A stretch of 34,625 nucleotides of DNA from Flavobacteriia bacterium (GTDB lineage Bacteria > Bacteroidota > Bacteroidia > Flavobacteriales_D > Crocinitomicaceae): positions 1 to 34,625 of the forward strand of contig CANGHE010000005.1 in NCBI GenBank assembly GCA_947453545.1, in the 5' to 3' direction. The notes under the pieces were generated by a model. It was not told where the DNA came from, did not search any database, and saw only the letters and a program-made list of their open reading frames with translations. The number at the start of each line of letters is the position of its first letter. The first letter of the stretch is position 1. Of this stretch, positions 13,401 through 20,388 are shown one piece after another. The position numbers and the translations under genes are program-made.

Positions 13401-14549
13401 TTAGAAAAATGTTTTGTTATCCGCACCCATTCTACGCAATATAGGACTACATCTATATCGATCTTCGTGGTATTCGTTGTAGAGTTCGTCTAGTTTTTCA
13501 ACGCACCAATTAATTCCGAGTTCATCTGCCCAAGCCAGTAATCCTTTTGGATAATTGACTCCTTTGGTCATGGCGTTGTCGATATCTTTGGCAGATGCAA
13601 TATTTAAAAATAGGGTATCTGCTGCTTCATTAATTAGCATTACAATTACTCTTTCGAAAATTGATTTTGCTAAGACTAAATCTTCTTTGGCTTCTGGTAA
13701 TTCTTGGCTATAATTGTAAAATCCGCGTCCTGATTTTCTTCCTAAAAATCCAGCTTCCAATAAACGTTTTTGTGTGAATGATGGTTTGAATTTTGGATCG
13801 AAATAGAAGGCTGTGAATACGGTTTCTGTTACTATATAATTGACATCATGTCCAATCATATCCATTAATTCAAAGGATCCCATTCGGAACCCGCCGATAG
13901 TTTTTAAAGCCCAATCTATGGTGGCATAGTCAGCTACTCCTTCATCATAAATGCGCAAACTTTCACTGTAAAATGGTCGTGCTACACGGTTTACTATAAA
14001 TCCGGGTGTGTCTTTTGCTACAGCCACTACTTTCTTCCAATCGGAGATAATTTGCACTGATTTTTGTAACACTTCTTCGCTAGTTTGCACTGCTGGAATT
14101 ACCTCAACTAACTGCATCAAAGGCGCTGGATTAAAAAAGTGAATTCCAATGACGCGTTCTGGTTTTTGACAAGAAGCTGCAATGGAAGCTATGGATAGTG
14201 ATGATGTATTGGATGCGAGTATTGTATTTTCTGAGACTAGGGTTTCTAGTTCCGAGAACACCTTTCGCTTGACTTCGAGATTTTCTACGATGGCTTCAAT
14301 CACTAAATCCGAATCGGATAAGTCTTTTAATGTGTTAACGTAAGAAATATTGTTTTGGATTCGGGATTTTTCAGTGGCATTGATTTTTTCTTTTTCGACT
14401 AATTTAGTCAAGGTAATTTCAAGAGCCTTTTCACTTTTGGTTAAAGCTTCTTGATTCAAATCGAATAGTTTTACGGCACAACCTGAAGTAGCAGCAACTT
14501 GTGCAATGCCACTTCCCATGGTTCCTGAACCGATTATTGAAACATTCAT
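13401..14549 (-). CDS. paaH: 3-hydroxyadipyl-CoA / 3-hydroxyacyl-CoA dehydrogenase
   Basis: This 382-residue NAD-dependent dehydrogenase oxidises 3-hydroxyadipyl-CoA in the lower Paa pathway. Its N-terminal Rossmann domain begins MNVSIIGSGTMGSGIAQV, followed by the catalytic-region HFFNPAPLMQLVEVI. The 3HCDH C-terminal domain occurs twice, with FGFRMGSFELMDMIG-like (GGFRMGSFELMDMIG) and a second half around NEAADTLF and TKGVNYPKGLLAWAD. The length is somewhat longer than a one-domain 3HCDH (about 285), as in PaaH/PaaC proteins. Start and stop are tight: ATG one nt after the paaG stop, and the paaI ATG one nt after this stop, so G-H-I form a packed translational unit. Confidence 0.9.
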   Translation of the reverse strand: MNVSIIGSGTMGSGIAQVAATSGCAVKLFDLNQEALTKSEKALEITLTKLVEKEKINATEKSRIQNNISYVNTLKDLSDSDLVIEAIVENLEVKRKVFSELETLVSENTILASNTSSLSIASIAASCQKPERVIGIHFFNPAPLMQLVEVIPAVQTSEEVLQKSVQIISDWKKVVAVAKDTPGFIVNRVARPFYSESLRIYDEGVADYATIDWALKTIGGFRMGSFELMDMIGHDVNYIVTETVFTAFYFDPKFKPSFTQKRLLEAGFLGRKSGRGFYNYSQELPEAKEDLVLAKSIFERVIVMLINEAADTLFLNIASAKDIDNAMTKGVNYPKGLLAWADELGINWCVEKLDELYNEYHEDRYRCSPILRRMGADNKTFF

Positions 14550-14550
14550 A

Positions 14551-15336
14551 TTAATTACCTTTAAATTCGGGTTTTCTTTTTTCCACGAATGCTGTTACTC
14601 CTTCTTTGTAATCGTTGGATGAACTGGCTTCAATTTGCAAATCACTTTCTAAAACCAATTGTTGTTCTAAATTATTGGTCATTGATTGATTCAATAATCT
14701 TTTGGTTAAACCTAATGCCTTAGTAGGCATGTTGGCTAAAGTTGTTGCCAATGTCATTACTTCTTCATTAAAAAAAGATGTCGGATAAATTTTATATATC
14801 ATACCTATTTGAAGTGCTTCTTCGGCGTTCACTTTGTCTCCAAGCATCATTAAAGCAGTTGCTTTTTGAAAACCAATTAATCTAGGTAAAAAGAAAGTTC
14901 CAGCACTATCCGGTATTAATCCGATTTTACTAAACGCTTGTATAAAACTAGCGTGTTCAGAAGCTACAACTATATCACAAGCCAAAGCAATATTCGCTCC
15001 TGCACCAGCTGCTACTCCGTTTACTGCTGCAATTATTGGTTTTTCAATTGTTCTTATTTTTTGGATTATTGGATTGTAGTGTTCTTCCAATATTTTTCTA
15101 AAACCTGGATTTAAATCTGGGTCGGTTACTTCTTTTAGGTCTTGTCCAGCACAAAAAGCTTTTCCGTTTCCGGTAATTACTATTGCACGGACATTTATAT
15201 CGTTTTCACAATTATCTAAAGTTTCTTGTAACAGAAAAGCCATTTCACGATTGAAACTATTAAAAACTTCGGGTCTGTTCAGTGAAATCCATGCTACGCC
15301 ACTTTCAATTTTTAATTCAATTGAATTATTGCTCAT
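14551..15336 (-). CDS. paaG: 1,2-epoxyphenylacetyl-CoA isomerase
   Basis: This is a 261-residue crotonase that isomerises ring-1,2-epoxyphenylacetyl-CoA to oxepin-CoA, the step directly after the epoxidase. The oxyanion hole is GNGKAFCAGQDLKEVTDP and VNGVAAGAGANIALACD. The region SKIGLIPDSAGTFFLPRLIG contains PDSAG with an aspartate, as in PaaG, in contrast to hydratases with a catalytic Glu there. Length matches PaaG (262). It precedes paaH with a one-nt gap and follows paaD after an 88-nt gap made of ten heptamers. Confidence is high because of both motif and position. Confidence 0.92.
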   Translation of the reverse strand: MSNNSIELKIESGVAWISLNRPEVFNSFNREMAFLLQETLDNCENDINVRAIVITGNGKAFCAGQDLKEVTDPDLNPGFRKILEEHYNPIIQKIRTIEKPIIAAVNGVAAGAGANIALACDIVVASEHASFIQAFSKIGLIPDSAGTFFLPRLIGFQKATALMMLGDKVNAEEALQIGMIYKIYPTSFFNEEVMTLATTLANMPTKALGLTKRLLNQSMTNNLEQQLVLESDLQIEASSSNDYKEGVTAFVEKRKPEFKGN

Positions 15337-15351
15337 ACCTATTTTATTTAA

Positions 15352-15421
15352 GATTGAAGATTAACGATTTTAGAAGTATAGAAATCTTAAATCAAAATTC
15401 AACAATCAGCAATCGTTAATC
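15352..15421. repeat. Ten-unit heptamer block in the paaD-paaG gap
   Basis: Units GATTGAA, GATTAAC, GATTTTA, GAAGTAT, AGAAATC, TTAAATC, AAAATTC, AACAATC, AGCAATC, GTTAATC. The last six all end in (A/T)TC at 7-nt spacing. It lies between the paaG ATG and the paaD stop (15425). Confidence 0.8.
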
Positions 15422-15424
15422 TTA

Positions 15425-15925
15425 TTATTTTAAACATTTAAAGTAGTCGAAGGGTTCTAAGCAATCTTCGCATTGGAAAAATGCTTTACATGCTGTGGAA
15501 CCAAATTGACTTACTAATTTTGTGTTCAATGAGCCGCATTGCGGACATTTCACTAATTTTTTATTGCCTAGAAGCGCTTCTTTATCAGCTGATTCAGATA
15601 ATGGAGAAGCAATTCCATATTTTTCTAAAGCTATTCTGCCTTTTGATGTTATCCAATCGGTTGTCCATGCCGGTGAAAGAATTAAATCCACTTTGGCTTC
15701 ATAACCTTTTTGTTGGAATGCTTCTTTAATATCGTCTCCTATGACATCCATTGCTGGGCAACCGCTGTAGGTTGGAGTGATTTCTACTTCAACAATTCCG
15801 TTTATTAGTTTGGCAGAACGAACTACTCCCATTTCCACTATAGAAAGTACTGGAATTTCAGGATCGGAAACCGTTTCCAGAATTTCGAATAGTTTTTGGT
15901 CGATATGTATTTTTTCTTCTGTCAT
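15425..15925 (-). CDS. paaD: Phenylacetyl-CoA epoxidase subunit PaaD
   Basis: PaaD is a SufT/MIP18-like (DUF59) protein needed for maturation of the multicomponent epoxidase. The N-terminal domain has VSDPEIPVLSIVEMGVV and PTYSGCPAMDVIGD. The C-terminus carries two zinc-ribbon-like pairs: KCPQCGSLNTK and FQCEDCLEPFDYFKC, plus an internal Cys in GSTACKAFF. I take the ATG at 15925 (166 aa). A GTG four codons upstream (15937) lies within the CACAAAG repeat block, so it is unlikely to be the start. It sits between paaC and paaG, the usual order in Bacteroidota. Confidence 0.92.
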   Translation of the reverse strand: MTEEKIHIDQKLFEILETVSDPEIPVLSIVEMGVVRSAKLINGIVEVEITPTYSGCPAMDVIGDDIKEAFQQKGYEAKVDLILSPAWTTDWITSKGRIALEKYGIASPLSESADKEALLGNKKLVKCPQCGSLNTKLVSQFGSTACKAFFQCEDCLEPFDYFKCLK

Positions 15926-15934
15926 TTTTTTAAC

Positions 15935-15969
15935 CACAAAGAGCGCAATGATTTACACAAAGTTCGCAA
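15935..15969. repeat. CACAAAG/GCGCAA heptamer repeat upstream of paaD
   Basis: Units CACAAAG, AGCGCAA, TGATTTA, CACAAAG, TTCGCAA stand in 7-nt register. The block overlaps the paaD 5' leader. Confidence 0.75.
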
Positions 15970-16021
15970 CAATTTTACTATATTTCTCTCAAAAGTGCAA
16001 AGGCACTATTTTTACTAATCA

Positions 16022-16050
16022 AACTGAAAACTGCCACTGAAAACTGAATA
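16022..16050. repeat. AACTGAA repeat just downstream of paaC
   Basis: Units AACTGAA, AACTGCC, ACTGAA, AACTGAA follow each other; three are 7 nt and one is 6 nt. It lies just downstream of paaC (stop at 16055). A small hairpin AGTGC-AAAG-GCACT lies nearby at 15994-16007. Confidence 0.6.
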
Positions 16051-16054
16051 CTTA

Positions 16055-16807
16055 CTACCAAGTCATGTTGGGATACGTGCGTTGCATGTACTGCAATTCT
16101 GTTAGAATAAAGCCCATGTGCTCACTATGAACGCCTTGTTTTCCTCCTTTTTGGAAATATTCAATTGAAGGTGTTTGCAATGTAGCTTCTTCTAAAATGC
16201 TACTTACTTTTTTATAATAGTTTATTTTTAAAAGTGTAACATCAACTCCTATCCCTTCTGCAATCATAGCTTTATCAGCATCGGTTTGATGGAATAATTC
16301 GTCAGTAAAAATCCACAAATCATTAATCGCAGTTTGGATTCTGTTGTGACTTTCTTCAGTTCCATCACCTAATCTTTTAATCCAATCTGAAGAAAATCTC
16401 GTATGATATAACACTTCTTTAATACTTTTTTTAGCAATTGCAGCCAACATTTCGTCTTTGCTTTTTTGCAATTCTTCTAATAATGCCAAATGAAACACGT
16501 CAAACAAAAATTGACGTGTAATAGAATAACCAAAATCAGTGTTCGGTTGTTCTACTAAAAGTACGTTTTTATACTCTCTTTCCAATCTAAGGAAAGCCAC
16601 AGTATCTTCATTAGCACCATTACCTTGCAATTTTGCTACATATTGAAAATAACTACGTGTTTGCCCTAATAAATCAAGGGAAATATTGGTTAAGGCGATA
16701 TCGGTTTCAATGCTTGGTCCATGACCACACAATTCTCCTAAACGCTGGCCAAGAATCAATGAGTTATCTGCAATTCCGTAGATGTATTGAATTAAATTAT
16801 TGTTCAT
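16055..16807 (-). CDS. paaC: Phenylacetyl-CoA epoxidase structural subunit PaaC
   Basis: This 250-residue ferritin-like protein pairs with PaaA in the epoxidase core. It is homologous to PaaA but lacks a full diiron site and acts as scaffold. Characteristic phrases are IYGIADNSLILGQRLGELCGHGP at the N-terminus (GADDSL-like in others), ISLDLLGQTRSYF, and a C-terminal SEHMGFILTELQYMQRTYPNMTW. Length agrees with E. coli PaaC (248). Upstream paaB is separated by a 91-nt gap full of heptamers. The N-terminus is fixed by ATG at 16807. Confidence 0.94.
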   Translation of the reverse strand: MNNNLIQYIYGIADNSLILGQRLGELCGHGPSIETDIALTNISLDLLGQTRSYFQYVAKLQGNGANEDTVAFLRLEREYKNVLLVEQPNTDFGYSITRQFLFDVFHLALLEELQKSKDEMLAAIAKKSIKEVLYHTRFSSDWIKRLGDGTEESHNRIQTAINDLWIFTDELFHQTDADKAMIAEGIGVDVTLLKINYYKKVSSILEEATLQTPSIEYFQKGGKQGVHSEHMGFILTELQYMQRTYPNMTW

Positions 16808-16815
16808 TTTGTTAA

Positions 16816-16850
16816 GGTTGTAGGTTGTAGGTTGTAGGTTGTAGGTTGTA
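16816..16850. repeat. (GGTTGTA)5 perfect heptamer repeat
   Basis: Five perfect copies of GGTTGTA lie immediately upstream of the paaC ATG (16807). This is the cleanest block in the window and a likely slippage hotspot. Confidence 0.95.
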
Positions 16851-16865
16851 GGGCTTTTAAATTTC

Positions 16866-16900
16866 CCTAAATCCTAATACCCAAATCCTAACACCTAATT
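16866..16900. repeat. CCTAAAT-type heptamer repeat ending at the paaB stop
   Basis: Units CCTAAAT, CCTAATA, CCCAAAT, CCTAACA, CCTAATT. The last overlaps the paaB stop codon at 16899. CCTAATACCCAA (16873-16884) is the exact reverse complement of TTGGGTATTAGG at 12908-12919 in the paaI-paaJ gap. Confidence 0.85.
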
Positions 16901-17180
16901 ACATGTGTTTTAATTCGTCAGGCAATTCATAAAACGTAGGATGACGATACGCTTTGTCCATTGCTGGTTCAAAAGTTTCTCCATTGTTTTCAGGATTGGT
17001 TGCTGTGATTTGAGCTGATGGTACAACCCAAATGCTAACACCTTCCATACGACGTGTGTATACATCGCGAGCATTTTCTAATGCCATTGTTGCATCACTT
17101 GCATGAAGTGAACCGCAATGACGGTGCTCTAATCCGTTTTTACTTCTTATAAATACTTCCCAAAGTGGCCAGTTTTTCAT
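16899..17180 (-). CDS. paaB: Phenylacetyl-CoA epoxidase subunit PaaB
   Basis: This is a 93-residue subunit that bridges PaaA-PaaC heterodimers in the epoxidase. Hallmarks are WPLWEVFIRSKNGLEHRHCGSLHA at the start and ENARDVYTRRMEGVSIWVV in the middle; it ends LPDELKHM. Length fits the family (about 95). Located between paaA and paaC, as in nearly all paa clusters. Confidence 0.95.
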   Translation of the reverse strand: MKNWPLWEVFIRSKNGLEHRHCGSLHASDATMALENARDVYTRRMEGVSIWVVPSAQITATNPENNGETFEPAMDKAYRHPTFYELPDELKHM

Positions 17181-17194
17181 AATATTTGAGTTTT

Positions 17195-17248
17195 CAGTCG
17201 CAGTCGCAGTTGGCAGTCTGAATACTGTAAACTGCGACTTTCGACTAT
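17195..17248. repeat. CAGTCG/CAGTTGG-type repeat in the paaA-paaB gap
   Basis: Two 6-nt units (CAGTCG twice) are followed by six 7-nt units (CAGTTGG, CAGTCTG, AATACTG, TAAACTG, CGACTTT, CGACTAT), ending exactly at the paaA stop. The block shares CGACTTTCGAC with paaI. Confidence 0.7.
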
Positions 17249-18205
17249 TTATATTGCTAGTTTTACTTCTTTATTTTCTTGTTTTTCGGCGAAAGCCATT
17301 GCGGCATCACGAACCCATTTACCGTCTTTGTGGGCTTTTACTCTTGCATCGATTCTTTGTTTGTTGCAAGGACCGTGGCCTTTTACAACTTGCCAAAATT
17401 CGTTCCAATCGATATCGCCAAAATCATAATGTTTTCTTTCTTCGTTCCATTTTAATTTGGAATCAGGAATAGTTAATCCTAATATATTGGCTTGTGGCAC
17501 CGTTTGATCTACGAAAGCTTGACGCAATTCGTCGTTGGTTTTTCGTTTCAATTTCCATTTTACAGACTGCTCTGTATTAGGAGAATCGGCATCACGAGGT
17601 CCAAACATCATTAAAGACGGCCACCACCAACGATTGATAGAATCTTGTGCCATTTCTTTTTGTTCAGGAGTTCCATTACAAAGTGTCAAAAGAATTTCAT
17701 AACCTTGACGTTGATGAAAACTTTCTTCTTTACAAATACGAACCATAGCACGTGCGTAAGGGCCATAAGATGTTCCCATCAAAGCCACTTGATTCATAAT
17801 TGCTGCACCATCAACCAACCAACCAACTGTACCCATATCTGCCCATGTAACAGCAGGATAATTAAAAATACTAGAATACTTGGCTTCTCCTGAATGCAAT
17901 TGTTCTATTAATTCGTCACGAGAAATCCCAAGAGTTTCCGCAGCACTATATAAGTACAATCCGTGTCCACCTTCGTCTTGAATTTTAGCCAATAAGGCTA
18001 CTTTTCTTCGCAATGAAGGCGCGCGAGTAATCCAATTCCCTTCAGGCAACATTCCAACAACTTCTGAATGGGCATGTTGTGAAATCTGACGAATATGCGT
18101 CTTGCGATACTTTTCGGGCATCCACTCTTTTGGTTCAATTTTTTCGTCGCGAGCAATTCGTGCTTCGAAAATTTCTTCTAAACTTTTCACTTCTTTTTCT
18201 GACAT
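17249..18205 (-). CDS. paaA: Phenylacetyl-CoA epoxidase catalytic subunit PaaA
   Basis: This 318-residue ferritin-like oxygenase subunit carries the diiron centre that epoxidises the aromatic ring of phenylacetyl-CoA. Visible ligand motifs are DEGGH (E78, H81) and CKEESFH (E161, H164). [16 protein letters not shown] (about 43-58) is the family signature and includes E48. The N-terminal two-residue MS start is clean and 34 nt after paaE. Its ordering after paaE differs from E. coli (A-B-C-D-E), but E-A-B-C-D is seen in Bacteroidota. All expected residues are present, so it should be functional. Confidence 0.96.
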   Translation of the reverse strand: MSEKEVKSLEEIFEARIARDEKIEPKEWMPEKYRKTHIRQISQHAHSEVVGMLPEGNWITRAPSLRRKVALLAKIQDEGGHGLYLYSAAETLGISRDELIEQLHSGEAKYSSIFNYPAVTWADMGTVGWLVDGAAIMNQVALMGTSYGPYARAMVRICKEESFHQRQGYEILLTLCNGTPEQKEMAQDSINRWWWPSLMMFGPRDADSPNTEQSVKWKLKRKTNDELRQAFVDQTVPQANILGLTIPDSKLKWNEERKHYDFGDIDWNEFWQVVKGHGPCNKQRIDARVKAHKDGKWVRDAAMAFAEKQENKEVKLAI

Positions 18206-18239
18206 AACTTTTTTCTGTTATTAAATTCAGGTTTATATT

Positions 18240-19313
18240 TTACAATCCGAAATCAACTACTACTTTTTTAGAAGTAGGCACGGCTTGACAACTTAATACA
18301 TAATTTTTCGCTAATTCATCTGCTTCTAATGAATAGTTTAATTTCATTTCAACCGAACCATCCACAACTTTACAACGGCAAGTACTACAAACACCCCCTT
18401 TGCAAGCATAAGGTAAATCAGCGCCAGCGGCAATCGCTCCATCCAATAGGGTGTCGAAATCCTGACCCATTACAAAGTGGAATTCTTTTCCGCCATCAAT
18501 AATAGTGACTTCTGTTCCTTCAACTTTTTTAGCTACGATATTTTTTATTCTTTGTTTGTCTGCTTCCGAAAGTCCTGTTGTAAACAATTCGTAATGAATG
18601 TTATCTTTAGATAAACCCGCATTTACTAATTCGTCACGCAACAAGAATATCATATCTTCTGGACCACATATAAAACATTCATCTGTAGATGGAATATCAA
18701 TGATTTTATCTGTCAATACTTCGATTTTTTCTTTTGTAAATCTTCCATTAAACAATTCCGAAGAACGGTGTTCTTTAGTTAAGAAATAAAAGATTTCAAA
18801 ACGATTGAAATACACGTTTTTCAACTGCTCTATTTCCTCTTTAAAGATAATTGATTTTACAGTGCCGTTTAAATAAAACAATTTAAAAGTGCTATTTGGT
18901 TCAGACGCTAAATGGGTTTTAATAATAGAAAGTATAGGTGTAATTCCACTTCCAGCAGCAAATGCAATATAGTTTTTTGCCTTTGTAGGATTGACTTCGG
19001 TAAAGAACGCTCCATTTGGAGGCATAACATCCAATGTGTCGCCTATTGCTAATTGTTCATTTACAAAAGTAGAGAATAATCCTTCGTTTATTTGTTTAAC
19101 GGCTACTTGCCATTTATTTTCTATAGGGCTAGAACATAACGAATAGGAACGACGTACTTCGTTGCCTTTGATATTGGTTCTTAGCGTTAAATGTTGTCCT
19201 TGTTTGTATTGAAATTCCGACTGCAATGCGGAAGGAACATCGAATGTAATTACAGAACAATCATTTGTTTCTTTATAAATATCAGCGACTTTAAAGCTAT
19301 GAAATTTTGACAT
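18240..19313 (-). CDS. paaE: Phenylacetyl-CoA epoxidase reductase PaaE
   Basis: PaaE passes electrons from NADPH through FAD and a 2Fe-2S centre to the PaaA diiron site. The N-terminal FAD domain has RRSYSLCSSP. The NAD(P) domain has AAGSGITPILSIIKTHL. The C-terminal plant-type ferredoxin domain has C304, C309, C312 (ACKGGVCSTC) and C342 (LSCQAVP). Length 357 matches E. coli PaaE (356). It is the first gene of the paa run, and the operator/promoter at 19332-19364 is directly upstream, so the regulated transcript probably begins here. Confidence 0.95.
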   Translation of the reverse strand: MSKFHSFKVADIYKETNDCSVITFDVPSALQSEFQYKQGQHLTLRTNIKGNEVRRSYSLCSSPIENKWQVAVKQINEGLFSTFVNEQLAIGDTLDVMPPNGAFFTEVNPTKAKNYIAFAAGSGITPILSIIKTHLASEPNSTFKLFYLNGTVKSIIFKEEIEQLKNVYFNRFEIFYFLTKEHRSSELFNGRFTKEKIEVLTDKIIDIPSTDECFICGPEDMIFLLRDELVNAGLSKDNIHYELFTTGLSEADKQRIKNIVAKKVEGTEVTIIDGGKEFHFVMGQDFDTLLDGAIAAGADLPYACKGGVCSTCRCKVVDGSVEMKLNYSLEADELAKNYVLSCQAVPTSKKVVVDFGL

Positions 19314-19331
19314 ATAATTCTATTTAGATCA

Positions 19332-19349
19332 AACTAACAATTGTTAGTT
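19332..19349. promoter_or_regulatory. 18-bp perfect palindrome, probable TetR operator of the paa operon
   Basis: AACTAACAATTGTTAGTT is a perfect palindrome 18 nt before the paaE ATG and 7 nt below the -7 box, so it covers the expected transcription start. A TetR protein bound here would block initiation. TetR sites are typically palindromes of this size, and the TetR gene lies next door. Binding is inferred. Confidence 0.75.
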
Positions 19350-19356
19350 AAACATG

Positions 19357-19364
19357 CAAATTTA
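19357..19364 (-). promoter_or_regulatory. -7 promoter element of paaE
   Basis: TAAATTTG on the minus strand matches TAnnTTTG. A weak -33 TTTTCG lies about 20 nt upstream (near 19385-19390). Transcription would start about 19350, at the edge of the palindrome. Confidence 0.6.
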
Positions 19365-19402
19365 ATGATTTTTTTTATACATTACGAAAACGTTGTAATT
19401 TT

Positions 19403-19972
19403 TTAAACAATTCCGTTTAATAGAACTTTAATCATATTGTCTGTCAATGCCTTTGAGCTTAATTTATTTGTTTTATTATACCAAATATATAATGTTCTAA
19501 GCGTAGATAAAATTGAGAAAATAATTACATCAAGATTATAATTTTTAATTTCACCATCTACAATTCCTTTTTCCATTATAGTTCTGAAATTATCTTCATA
19601 ATCATTTCGCATTTTTATAAAATAATCCAAATCAGAATCTGTTAAGTGCATCCAATCATTATTCAAACACGCTAGTGCATTCGAATCTCGAAGAGTAATA
19701 TCAATATGCAGTTCAATTATTCGCTCAATTTTCTTAATCGCTGAATCATTTGAATTTACCACCTCCCTCATTACGTTAGTAAACTCTTCAGCAATTTCAA
19801 TAACAATTAAAACAAGAATTTCTTGTTTTGATTTAATATGATTGTATAAACTTGCTGCTTTTATATCTAATATTTGTGCAATATCGCGCATAGTTACAGC
19901 GCTGTATCCTTTTTCTTTAAAAAGTTTAGCAGCTACATTTATAATTTCTTGTTTTCTATCGGAAATCTTCAT
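19403..19972 (-). CDS. TetR-family transcriptional regulator, probable Paa repressor
   Basis: This 189-residue protein has an N-terminal TetR HTH (residues about 8-55: IINVAAKLFKEKGYSAVTM, then IAQILDIKAASLYNHIKSKQEIL, including the typical SLYNHIKSK). The C-terminal ligand domain is helical and specific to this subgroup. It lies 89 nt upstream of paaE in the same orientation, with the 18-bp palindrome in the gap. PaaR-type TetR repressors responding to phenylacetyl-CoA are known in Thermus and beta-proteobacteria, so the same role is likely; the ligand here is not shown. The ATG at 19972 fits the domain start. Confidence 0.85.
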   Translation of the reverse strand: MKISDRKQEIINVAAKLFKEKGYSAVTMRDIAQILDIKAASLYNHIKSKQEILVLIVIEIAEEFTNVMREVVNSNDSAIKKIERIIELHIDITLRDSNALACLNNDWMHLTDSDLDYFIKMRNDYEDNFRTIMEKGIVDGEIKNYNLDVIIFSILSTLRTLYIWYNKTNKLSSKALTDNMIKVLLNGIV

Positions 19973-19979
19973 TCGATTT

Positions 19980-19987
19980 CAAATATA
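19980..19987 (-). promoter_or_regulatory. -7 promoter element of the TetR gene
   Basis: TATATTTG on the minus strand matches TAnnTTTG and lies 8 nt from the ATG, so the leader would be very short or the transcript leaderless. The -33 position would fall in the palindrome at 20006-20019. Confidence 0.5.
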
Positions 19988-20005
19988 AAGATTTTTTTGA
20001 CTTGG

Positions 20006-20019
20006 GTAACTTTTGTTAC
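20006..20019. promoter_or_regulatory. GTAAC-TTTT-GTTAC palindrome between divergent genes
   Basis: Two 5-bp arms lie between the TetR gene and the divergent rhodanese gene, overlapping the expected -33 region of the TetR promoter. It shares TTGTTA with the paaE palindrome half-site, which makes autoregulation possible. Short arms make this uncertain. Confidence 0.4.
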
Positions 20020-20041
20020 AACTTTACAGGTAGTAAATCAT

Positions 20042-20049
20042 TAATTTTG
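20042..20049 (+). promoter_or_regulatory. -7 promoter element of the rhodanese gene
   Basis: TAATTTTG matches TAnnTTTG and ends 27 nt before the ATG at 20077. No clear TTTG at the ideal distance. It is read rightward, divergent from the TetR gene. Confidence 0.5.
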
Positions 20050-20076
20050 CTTTAGAAATCAGAAAAATAAAAAAAA

Positions 20077-20385
20077 ATGGGACTATTAAGTATATTAGGA
20101 ATAGGTGGAAAATCAGAAAACGTTAATGACTTTGTTAACAAAGGTGCTGTTATAATTGATGTAAGAACACCCGCTGAATTTCAAGGTGGTCATATTAAAG
20201 GGTCTAAAAACATTCCATTAAATACAATTTCATCCAAAATAAATGACTTAAAAAAATTAAACAAACCTGTTATTGCTTGTTGTGCTAGCGGAATGAGAAG
20301 TTCTCAAGCAACATCCATATTAAAAAGCAATGGTATTGACGCTATGAATGGTGGAGGTTGGAGTAGTTTAGAAAACAAATTGTAA
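20077..20385 (+). CDS. Single-domain rhodanese-like protein
   Basis: This is a 102-residue sulfurtransferase-like domain. VIIDVRTPAEFQGGHIKGSKNIPL (about 25-48) is the standard rhodanese first half, and the active-site loop is CASGMRS with C69 as the persulfide-carrying residue. A second Cys (C68) directly precedes it. A short N-terminal helix (MGLLSILGIGG) is weakly amphipathic and not a convincing signal peptide. Cytoplasmic single-domain rhodaneses accept sulfur from various donors; the substrate here is unknown. It is the only complete plus-strand gene in the window and converges on the GSCFA gene (3-nt gap). Confidence 0.88.
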   Translation: MGLLSILGIGGKSENVNDFVNKGAVIIDVRTPAEFQGGHIKGSKNIPLNTISSKINDLKKLNKPVIACCASGMRSSQATSILKSNGIDAMNGGGWSSLENKL

Positions 20386-20388
20386 TTT

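Noticed and set aside
13400-13426. Longer PaaI starting at GTG 13426, overlapping paaH
   Set aside because: An ATG at 13399 sits one nt after the paaH stop and gives the usual family length; the upstream residues are shared paaH sequence.
15926-15937. PaaD start at GTG 15937
   Set aside because: The GTG is part of the CACAAAG repeat; ATG at 15925 gives the conserved N-terminus.
15994-16007. Hairpin AGTGC-AAAG-GCACT as a terminator within the paa operon
   Set aside because: Five base pairs only; too weak, and termination here would cut off paaD-J.
16816-16850. GGTTGTA array as a telomere-like or protein-coding element
   Set aside because: It is in a 91-nt gap between paaB and paaC, lacks an open frame with a start, and fits the other heptamer blocks.
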